The position numbers and the translations under genes were made by a program. The notes under the pieces were generated by a model. The model had not been told where the DNA came from and made no database searches. It saw nothing but the letters and a program-made list of their open reading frames with translations. 6,187 nucleotides of DNA from G021776435 sp046756245 (GTDB lineage: Bacteria > Pseudomonadota > Alphaproteobacteria > Caulobacterales > Parvularculaceae): contig JBHHVZ010000130.1 in assembly GCA_046756245.1 (NCBI GenBank), positions 1 through 6,187 of the forward strand, read 5' to 3'. Shown one piece after another: positions 1 through 6,187 of this stretch (within the stretch, counting starts at the first letter, position 1; each line of letters begins with the position of its first letter).

Positions 1-2
1 CT

Positions 3-54
3 ATTCCTCCCCCGTGAAACGGGGGAGGTGTCTCGCGCAGCGAGACGGAGGGGG
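3..54 (+). repeat. Double-hairpin palindromic repeat, copy 1
   Basis: This GC-rich repeat unit consists of two adjacent hairpins. The first has a perfect 10-bp stem (6-15 with 19-28, loop GAA). The second has a perfect 7-bp stem (30-36 with 40-46, loop GCA). A closing CGGAGGGGG follows. The unit begins ATTCCTCCCCCG and shares that opening, the GGTG between the hairpins and the CGGAGGGGG end with the copies inside thiC. The second stem differs in sequence between copies but keeps its pairing, which is typical of mobile palindromic elements of the REP/BIME kind. No protein is encoded. The family name is unknown to me. Confidence 0.85.
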
Positions 55-91
55 CTAGGGCCAAACGATGCCGATCCCAAAGCCCCACCCC

Positions 92-169
92 AACGCCCGC
101 GCCTGCAAGAAGCGCCAGCAACGCGTCGATCGGATGGGTCGAATGCCCGATGGTGAAGATGCGGAGGTG
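92..169 (-). pseudogene. Probable DUF488 N-terminal relic
   Basis: Read on the minus strand, this stretch encodes 26 residues containing FTIGHSTHPIDALLALL. That closely resembles the conserved start of DUF488 proteins (a TIGHST-like strand followed by a helix). The frame has no ATG, GTG or TTG before an upstream stop, so the normal start is missing. After the GAGV residues (around 92) the expected LVDVR-like strand does not follow. The reading then runs into the repeat at 3-54. It therefore looks broken at both ends. The intact DUF488 gene at 325 lies in the opposite orientation and starts with the related STIGYEG. An alternative is that the DNA codes in another minus-strand frame, which ends in GFGIGIVWP and a TAG at 55-57 beside the repeat. 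That reading would suit the C-terminus of a membrane protein. The match is short and was judged by eye. Confidence 0.42.
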
Positions 170-224
170 ACATATAAGAGAGCTTCACGATACAAAATCG
201 TCAGGAAGTGAGAGAAATTTCACA

Positions 225-233
225 TGTTATACT
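225..233 (+). promoter_or_regulatory. Extended -10 promoter for the DUF488 operon
   Basis: The sequence TGTTATACT contains TATACT at 228-233 with a TG dinucleotide one base upstream, which is the extended -10 pattern of sigma-70 type promoters. No good -35 hexamer is placed 16-18 bases upstream, which extended -10 promoters can tolerate. Transcription would start near 240 and give a leader of about 85 bases before the ATG at 325. The call rests on pattern alone. Confidence 0.35.
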
Positions 234-312
234 GCAGCTATCTCGTGTAAGCCTTGAATTCAACACCGTTAATAATCTAGTAACCAGTTTTAACGAGCCT
301 CACGCAACAGCT

Positions 313-317
313 AGGGA
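313..317 (+). promoter_or_regulatory. Ribosome binding site of the DUF488 gene
   Basis: AGGGA lies 7 bases before the ATG at 325. This decides the start in favour of 325. The upstream in-frame GTG at 208 has AGGAA directly against it with no spacing, and it would add 39 residues that do not resemble the family. Confidence 0.6.
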
Positions 318-324
318 TACAGTG

Positions 325-831
325 ATGCTTTCAACTATTGGCTATGAGGGCGCGTCTCTCAAAGATTTTGTCGCAACAATAGCGGCCTCAAACGTTGAGG
401 TGCTGGTGGATGTTAGGGAGCGCGCCCAATCACGGCGAAGAGGCTTTTCGAAAACGGTGCTTTCAGATGCGCTGGCAGAGATTGGAGTTGAATATTTGCA
501 CTTTCCAGAACTTGGCGATCCAAAAGAGGGGCGCGAGGCCGCGCGAGCGGGAGATTGGAAAAAATTCAAACGTATCTACTCAAATGTGATTCGCAGAAAA
601 GCCGCTCAATACGCCATTGAAGAAATCATAGAAATCGCGAAATCCTCTAATGCTTGTTTATTATGTTATGAGAGAGATCCTTTTACTTGCCACCGAAAGA
701 TTATTACTGATAAAATTGCGGCCTCAAAAGGAATAATGGCAACTCACTTGGGAGTTCGACAAGTTGAGTCATCTTCAAGCCACAGAAGACGAGTGCTTCA
801 TCCTCGTGAAGGCATTGCCGCATCGGTCTAG
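325..831 (+). CDS. DUF488 family protein
   Basis: This 168-residue protein belongs to the DUF488 family, whose biochemical role is not established. Family hallmarks are visible in order. There is an N-terminal STIGYEG strand and helix (residues 3-9) and VEVLVDVRERAQSRRRGFS (24-42), the conserved DVR...S...GF segment. YLHFPELG follows (57-64), then CLLCYERDPFTCHR (111-124), the cysteine-rich signature ending in CHR with Cys111, Cys114 and Cys122. The length is usual for the family. The start at 325 is supported by AGGGA 7 bases upstream. The last 23 codons overlap the next gene by 68 bases, so the two are very likely cotranscribed and translationally coupled. Composition is markedly AT-richer than thiC, which suggests acquisition by transfer. 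The conserved cysteines suggest catalysis or metal binding, but no substrate can be named. It has no signal peptide or membrane segment and should be cytoplasmic. Confidence 0.9.
   Translation: MLSTIGYEGASLKDFVATIAASNVEVLVDVRERAQSRRRGFSKTVLSDALAEIGVEYLHFPELGDPKEGREAARAGDWKKFKRIYSNVIRRKAAQYAIEEIIEIAKSSNACLLCYERDPFTCHRKIITDKIAASKGIMATHLGVRQVESSSSHRRRVLHPREGIAASV
750..754 (+). promoter_or_regulatory. Ribosome binding site of the overlapping second gene
   Basis: GGGAG lies inside the DUF488 coding region, 9 bases before the TTG at 764. It supports this unusual start. The next in-frame start, GTG at 806, would delete the first predicted strand (CFILVKALP). Confidence 0.5.
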
Positions 832-1561
832 CAAATATTTTGAGACCGTTTGTTGCGCAGGCATCGGTCGAGATCGCAGATGGCGACGGCAATATCCTGT
901 GCCGTTTCGAATTTTGAACGACGGTCAAAAATTCCGTCGCTGGAATTGGATAAGTTACAAGTTCACTACATCACCGAACGATCAGCGGGTTGAAAGTCAA
1001 AAGGTTATTCCAGAATCGATTTCCGTTAGCGGATCGCTGAAAAAGGCCGAGCGCGGACCGTTCCTCAACCCACTCATTCGGCAATCATTTGCTCAGGCAA
1101 ATGAGCGAAACGAATCTTTGACTATTCTGAAACCCGAGAAAATCACACTTTTTCACGCAAAGAAAAGCGACGATGAAATAGACAAGGAACGAAGAAGGCA
1201 CGCCGAATTGGCGAATCAACTGTCGTTATTCGATGCTACAGCGAAACCTCTTGAGCCATGCCCAGTTCACTTCAGACTCAGATGGGGCGACCCAGACGGA
1301 AAAACTCGGGAGCATGACTGCGACGACTGGGAAACTTCAACCGCATACATGCGGTTTCGTCGCGACTATGGAGAATGCGAGGCGATAAAAATCCTTAAAT
1401 CGAAGTATGAAGATGAGTATTTTTCGGCGGGCCTTGTCCTAGCCTTTAGCACTCACAAACTGCGCAATGTAACACATGGAACGGCAAACCAATGGTTGCT
1501 TGTTGGATTGATTAGGCTTGATGATTTCCCTCAGGACGACCTACTGTTGGGCACCGATTAA
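764..1561 (+). CDS. Uncharacterised protein with QLSLF clamp-like motif, DUF488 partner
   Basis: I cannot name this 265-residue protein. The N-terminal part (about 10-90) is strand-rich and aromatic or basic, with CFILVKALPHRSSKYFETVCCAGI followed by WRRQYPVPFRIL and FKRW-like FRRWNW. A highly charged helical stretch follows (about 134-150). QLSLF (152-156) lies just after it and equals the bacterial sliding-clamp binding consensus QL(S/D)LF. A C-terminal domain (about 164-252) holds HFRLRWGD, EHDCDDWE, YMRFRRDYGE and a hydrophobic WLLVGLIRL strand. There is no signal peptide or membrane span. The start is TTG at 764 with GGGAG 9 bases upstream. The 68-base overlap with the DUF488 gene implies coupled expression and a joint job. 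A role acting on DNA or nucleotides is a guess from the motif. Low GC suggests transfer. Its stop codon directly touches the thiC stop codon. Confidence 0.8.
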   Translation: MSHLQATEDECFILVKALPHRSSKYFETVCCAGIGRDRRWRRQYPVPFRILNDGQKFRRWNWISYKFTTSPNDQRVESQKVIPESISVSGSLKKAERGPFLNPLIRQSFAQANERNESLTILKPEKITLFHAKKSDDEIDKERRRHAELANQLSLFDATAKPLEPCPVHFRLRWGDPDGKTREHDCDDWETSTAYMRFRRDYGECEAIKILKSKYEDEYFSAGLVLAFSTHKLRNVTHGTANQWLLVGLIRLDDFPQDDLLLGTD

Positions 1562-3664
<2,103 letters not shown>

Positions 3665-3673
3665 GGCTGCGCG

Positions 3674-3679
3674 CTCCTC
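3674..3679 (-). promoter_or_regulatory. Ribosome binding site of thiC
   Basis: GAGGAG on the minus strand lies 9 bases before the ATG at 3664-3662. It decides the start. The upstream in-frame ATG at 3694 has only a GGAG 2 bases away, which is too close. Confidence 0.6.
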
Positions 3680-3758
3680 GCCGTCGAGCGTCATGGCTCC
3701 GGCATATGAGGGGCGCCGATTTCGGGAAAGTTTTGGAAAGCGTTTCCGTGCGCTTCCG

Positions 3759-3840
3759 TCTCCGTCCCTACGCCGGCGCGACCCGGATCAGGTTCAAAGG
3801 GTGCTTCTCAGCGGGAACAGGCTCCCGCGCCCCTCGGAAA
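3759..3840 (-). ncRNA. TPP riboswitch upstream of thiC
   Basis: The minus strand carries the thi-box signature CTGAGA, then ACCCTTTGAACCTGATC (over about 3810-3788), then GCGTAGGGA. These are the conserved pyrimidine- and pyrophosphate-sensing parts of the TPP aptamer. The closing P1 helix pairs TTTCCG (3840-3835) with CGGAGA (3764-3759), with one G-U pair. An internal hairpin GGGA/TCCC is also present. It should reduce ThiC expression when thiamine pyrophosphate is plentiful. A downstream hairpin (GGAAGCG with CGCTTTCC, one bulged T, between about 3756 and 3733) is not followed by a T-run. Translational control is therefore likelier than termination, but this is inference. Confidence 0.95.
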
Positions 3841-3846
3841 GCGTCA

Positions 3847-3875
3847 GTAGTAACAAACCTGCCCGAGAGCGGCAA
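3847..3875 (-). promoter_or_regulatory. Probable thiC promoter
   Basis: On the minus strand, TTGCCG (3875-3870) and TACTAC (3852-3847) are separated by 17 bases. The predicted transcription start falls within a few bases of the riboswitch P1 helix. That position is what one expects and strengthens an otherwise moderate match. The rest of the 3665-3988 gap holds the riboswitch, its expression platform and the leader of the divergent small gene. I saw no well-spaced plus-strand promoter there. Confidence 0.45.
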
Positions 3876-3988
3876 GGCCGTCGCGAAAAGCAGATTCTTC
3901 GCCGGCGGCGCTTGAACTTCGCCCTGACGGCGCCGAGCTATAGGCGTGGCGTTGCAGCGAACGCCGAAATGACGGCGAGGACACGATC

Positions 3989-4192
3989 ATGGGCAAACCC
4001 GTCAGAATCGAACAACATGGCGGTCTTGGCGCTGTGTGGTTTATCGGCTGGCTTTTTTCGATCGGCTTTTTGAAGCTCGGCTTCTGGAAAGGCCTGTTGG
4101 CGCTTATTATCTGGCCCTATTTCCTCGGCGCGAATTTCGCGGCGCTGGAGACCGCCCAGCCGGAGCAAATAGTTCAATCGGACACAGAATAA
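3989..4192 (+). CDS. Small two-helix membrane protein, function unknown
   Basis: This 67-residue protein has two hydrophobic stretches, about residues 11-30 and 32-51. They are separated by a single short turn containing Lys29 and Lys34, so it probably forms a helical hairpin in the inner membrane. Tryptophan and phenylalanine are abundant (VWFIGWLFSIGF, FWKG, IIWPYFLG), and a polar acidic tail follows. A good ribosome site, GAGGA at 3977-3981, lies 7 bases before the ATG. The pattern resembles small conserved alphaproteobacterial hypothetical membrane proteins that I recall only loosely. It is transcribed away from thiC, and nothing links it to thiamine metabolism. No cleavable signal peptide is evident. 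Confidence 0.75.
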   Translation: MGKPVRIEQHGGLGAVWFIGWLFSIGFLKLGFWKGLLALIIWPYFLGANFAALETAQPEQIVQSDTE

Positions 4193-4239
4193 TTAGGAAA
4201 CGTTGAGGAAACCGGGTTGGGGTTTCGGCGTTACACAAC

Positions 4240-4329
4240 GCTCTCGCTGACCGCAACTTATAGGTTCAAGGAAAAGCCTCGTCTTTCAATGTCGACCTTT
4301 AAATACATTCTCAGGTCGTCAGCGAGAGC
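4240..4329. repeat. 12-bp perfect inverted repeat flanking a non-coding spacer
   Basis: GCTCTCGCTGAC at 4240-4251 and its exact reverse complement GTCAGCGAGAGC at 4318-4329 enclose 66 bases with no convincing gene. The pair lies between the convergent ends of the small membrane protein and the hotdog-like protein. The spacer is AT-richer and includes a weak GACCT/AGGTC pairing on the minus strand. No T-run follows either arm in the way a factor-independent terminator requires. It could be a small MITE-like remnant or a long-loop RNA structure. Confidence 0.6.
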
Positions 4330-4335
4330 TTGGTA

Positions 4336-5073
4336 TCATGCGTTTTCCTGCGCGAGCCGCTCAACCAGCGCCGGATCGTTGATTTCGATCCACACCGCGT
4401 TCGCCGCGGCGATGACGGCGCGGTCTTCGTCATAGAGCGCCGAAGACGAAAAATGCTTGCGCCCCTCGGCGCCGGTTTTCCATGCGGCGACGAGGAGGTT
4501 TTCGCCCGGCGCAGGGCGGCGTTTGATCTCCGCCGTGAAGCGCCCAAGCAGCACCGGCTGCGCGCCCAGGCGCAGCGTGAAAGCGCCCGGACAATCGAGC
4601 GCCGCCCACAGATATTCGGCGCGCACCAATCCGTCTTCGCCGGCGAGATTGTCGGCCGGCGTCCAGAAATCGGCGTTCACCGCGCTGTCGGACGCGGGAC
4701 CTGCGAAAATACGCAGGCCGTCGCCTTCCATCCGCCGCTTTCCGCATACGAAGCAATAGGGATAAACGAGCGTCATGCCCTCGTCGCGAATATAAGCCGC
4801 CCGCCCCGCCGCGATGGCGTCGTCGGGCGGCAACGGCGGCGGATCGATCTCGACCGCGCCGGGTCGAACGGCGGCGATTTCAGCCTCGCCGGCGAAAACG
4901 CGGAAGCGGCCGTATTCCTCCTCGTCCGGGTCGAACGCGATCTTGACGTCAAACCGCGCCGGCGCCTTCAGGGTAACCTCGGCCGGACCATGGATCACGC
5001 TCGCAAAGAGCCCCGCCGCATAGCCGCCATTGGCCATGGCGCGCGGCCCGCAATAACGTTTGTCAATTTTCAT
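4336..5073 (-). CDS. Putative double-hotdog fold protein (thioesterase/dehydratase-like)
   Basis: This 245-residue protein appears to hold two hotdog-type halves. The N-terminal half has MANGGYAAG (13-21) followed by AEVTLKAPARFDVKI (31-45), the usual helix then strand of acyl-CoA-binding hotdog domains. The C-terminal half (about 130-232) has LWAALDCPG (155-163), GRFTAEIKRRPAPGE (177-191) and a final strand AANAVWIEI. A CFVCG motif (107-111) followed by GDGLRIF lies between them and could bind a metal or form part of the active site. The start at 5073 is preferred over the ATG at 5127 because AGGAAAAGG ends 7 bases before it and the protein then begins compactly. Substrate is unknown; acyl-CoA is the obvious class. 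No export signal is seen. It diverges from the amidohydrolase-like gene across 169 bases, and the two may share a regulatory region. Confidence 0.75.
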   Translation of the reverse strand: MKIDKRYCGPRAMANGGYAAGLFASVIHGPAEVTLKAPARFDVKIAFDPDEEEYGRFRVFAGEAEIAAVRPGAVEIDPPPLPPDDAIAAGRAAYIRDEGMTLVYPYCFVCGKRRMEGDGLRIFAGPASDSAVNADFWTPADNLAGEDGLVRAEYLWAALDCPGAFTLRLGAQPVLLGRFTAEIKRRPAPGENLLVAAWKTGAEGRKHFSSSALYDEDRAVIAAANAVWIEINDPALVERLAQENA

Positions 5074-5229
5074 CGTCCGGCCTTTTCCTGCATGGCGGCG
5101 CATCCCGTCGCGTCGTCCGAAATTCACTGATCAAGCATAGGCCGGTCGATGATGATGCGCCACGCCCTGTTGCTGCTGCTCGGCCTTGTTGCGCGCGCGA
5201 CGGCCCCGTCTTAGATCTCAAACGGATGG

Positions 5230-5236
5230 AAGGAGG
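5230..5236 (+). promoter_or_regulatory. Ribosome binding site of the amidohydrolase-like gene
   Basis: AAGGAGG is a near-perfect Shine-Dalgarno sequence 6 bases before the ATG at 5243. It fixes the start there, 19 codons after an in-frame non-ATG start at 5186 that has no such site. Confidence 0.75.
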
Positions 5237-5242
5237 CGCGTC

Positions 5243-6061
5243 ATGGGCGCGGTCGATGTCTGGATGCAGATGCTGACGCCGAAAATGGCGGCCGAGCCGT
5301 GGCTTGCGTCGCTCCTGCGCTGGACCGGCAATCCGGACGGCTTTGCGCCGCCGAGGCTGTCGGCGACGCTTGCGGCGATGGACGAGGCCGGGGTCGATAT
5401 CGGGCTCATATCGGCCTGGCGCGGGCCTGAAGGCGTTCTCATTTCGAACGAGGAGACGGCGGCGCATGTCGACGCCGAGCCGACGCGGTTACGCGGACTT
5501 TTGAGCGTCGACCTCAACGACCCGGCGGGGGCCGCGTGCGACGTGCGCCAATGGACGGGCGACGGGCGGTTTGTCGGCGTGCGGATCGTTCCCTGGCTGT
5601 GGGACCTGCCGCCCAACGATCGGCGCTATTATCCGGTCTATGCGGCCTGCGTCGAAGCGGGCGTTCCTTTCTGCACCCAGATCGGCCACACCGGCCCGCT
5701 CAAGCGTTCCGAGCCCGGCAGGCCGATTCCCTATCTCGAGGACGTATTGCTCGATTTTCCCGAGCTTGTCGTCGTCGGCGGGCATGTCGGCTTTCCTTGG
5801 GTGAACGAGGTCGTTTCGCTCGCCCGCAAATTCCCGAATTTTTACGTCGACACGTCGGCCTACGCGCTGCATCGCCTGCCGCCGGATTTCGTTCATTTCA
5901 TGAAGGACGACGGCCGCAAGCGCATGATGTTCGGCACCAACTGGCCGATGCTGACGCCCAAACGGTGCCTTAAAGGGCTCGACACGATTGGCCTCGACGA
6001 GGAGGCCAAAACCTTGTTCCTGTCGGATAATGCGCGCCGCGTTTTCAAACTAGGAAGCTGA
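5243..6061 (+). CDS. Amidohydrolase 2 superfamily protein lacking canonical metal ligands
   Basis: This 272-residue protein resembles the ACMSD-like amidohydrolases (Pfam Amidohydro_2), TIM-barrel enzymes that cleave C-C or C-N bonds. It shows DEAGVDIGLISAW (47-59), GLLSVDLNDP (85-94), FVGVRIVPW (110-118), CTQIGHTGP (144-152, His149), VVVGGHVGFPW (176-186, His181), FYVDTSAYA and MMFGTNWPM (228-236), then the terminal SDNARRVF. The first strand, which normally carries the metal-binding HxH, reads DVWMQM here. The late G(S/T)DxP aspartate is Asn233. Two or three usual metal ligands are thus absent, and a different chemistry or metal-free action is possible. The strong ribosome site at 5230 fixes the start. 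A hairpin lies 27 bases past the stop. It is cytoplasmic, with no signal peptide. It could be a decarboxylase, a lactonase-like hydrolase or a non-enzymatic homologue. Confidence 0.88.
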   Translation: MGAVDVWMQMLTPKMAAEPWLASLLRWTGNPDGFAPPRLSATLAAMDEAGVDIGLISAWRGPEGVLISNEETAAHVDAEPTRLRGLLSVDLNDPAGAACDVRQWTGDGRFVGVRIVPWLWDLPPNDRRYYPVYAACVEAGVPFCTQIGHTGPLKRSEPGRPIPYLEDVLLDFPELVVVGGHVGFPWVNEVVSLARKFPNFYVDTSAYALHRLPPDFVHFMKDDGRKRMMFGTNWPMLTPKRCLKGLDTIGLDEEAKTLFLSDNARRVFKLGS

Positions 6062-6079
6062 GCTCATACGCTGTCGGCG

Positions 6080-6112
6080 AAACGAAAACGGCTGGCCCTG
6101 ACGGCCAGCCGT
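6080..6112 (-). terminator. Factor-independent terminator for the minus-strand gene at the right edge
   Basis: The perfect 10-bp stem ACGGCTGGCC (6088-6097) and GGCCAGCCGT (6103-6112) surrounds a 5-base loop. On the minus strand it is followed by TTTCGTTT (6087-6080), an interrupted T-tract. On the plus strand it is followed by CCTCATCCCC. It therefore best serves the minus-strand gene ending at 6134, 21 bases upstream, though it may also hinder read-through from the amidohydrolase-like gene. Confidence 0.8.
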
Positions 6113-6133
6113 CCTCATCCCCAATCAGATGCG

Positions 6134-6187
6134 TTACATCGCCTTGATTTTTTCGACCGCCTCTTCGGTCGTGTAAAGATCGTTGGC
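6134..6187 (-). CDS. C-terminal end of an unidentified protein (partial)
   Basis: The last 17 codons and TAA stop of a minus-strand gene read ANDLYTTEEAVEKIKAM. The rest lies beyond the window. The tail looks like an amphipathic helix and is too short to assign a family. Support comes from the open frame to the edge, the GC-rich codon use and the strong hairpin terminator correctly placed 21 bases after the stop. Confidence 0.65.
   Translation of the reverse strand, partial: ANDLYTTEEAVEKIKAM

Noticed and set aside
208..324. Upstream GTG start of the DUF488 gene
   Set aside because: The purine run touches the GTG with no spacing, the extra 39 residues do not fit the family, and the predicted promoter start near 240 lies after it.
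3912..3944. TTGAAC and CTATAG as a promoter for the small membrane protein
   Set aside because: The spacing is 20 bases, too long for a normal sigma-70 promoter, and the -10 match is poor.
4208..4226. GAAACC/GGTTTC hairpin after the small membrane protein as a terminator
   Set aside because: The stem is only 6 bp and no T-run follows, so termination is not supported.
4330..5130. A 266-codon plus-strand frame opposite the hotdog-like gene
   Set aside because: It is an arginine-rich antisense frame without motifs, whereas the minus strand encodes a coherent protein with a ribosome site.

Overview
The window looks like a chromosomal piece from a high-GC alphaproteobacterium, probably of the Hyphomicrobiales. 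This is an inference from the style of the ThiC protein, the GC-rich coding and the local double-hairpin repeat. A hand count gives 39/60 G+C in thiC at 2281-2340, but only 44/120 at 601-720 and 49/120 at 1081-1200. The left quarter is therefore compositionally foreign to its surroundings.

Left block (1-1561): a GC-rich double-hairpin repeat lies at the left edge. Next to it is a short minus-strand stretch that reads like the broken N-terminus of a DUF488 protein. Then comes an AT-richer two-gene operon on the plus strand. It holds an intact DUF488 protein (325-831) and an overlapping 265-residue protein of unknown function (764-1561). The second protein starts at a TTG inside the first gene and carries a QLSLF peptide that matches the bacterial sliding-clamp binding consensus. 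The pair looks like imported accessory DNA whose last stop codon touches the stop codon of thiC.

Centre (1562-3875): thiC (HMP-phosphate synthase, thiamine pyrimidine branch) runs on the minus strand under a TPP riboswitch and a promoter that fits just upstream of it. The gene is interrupted at two places by in-frame copies of the same double-hairpin repeat seen at position 1. One site holds a head-to-head pair and the other a single copy. The frame stays open and adds about 42 and about 23 residues to the enzyme.

Right block (3876-6187): this part has normal GC-rich composition. It contains a 67-residue two-helix membrane protein, a minus-strand protein that looks like a double hotdog (thioesterase/dehydratase fold), and a divergently transcribed amidohydrolase-like protein that lacks the usual metal ligands. 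It ends with a strong hairpin terminator and the last 17 codons of an unidentified minus-strand gene. Apart from thiC, these genes show no shared pathway.

The two points most worth attention are the repeat-built insertions inside an essential-pathway enzyme and the foreign DUF488/QLSLF gene pair beside a DUF488 relic.
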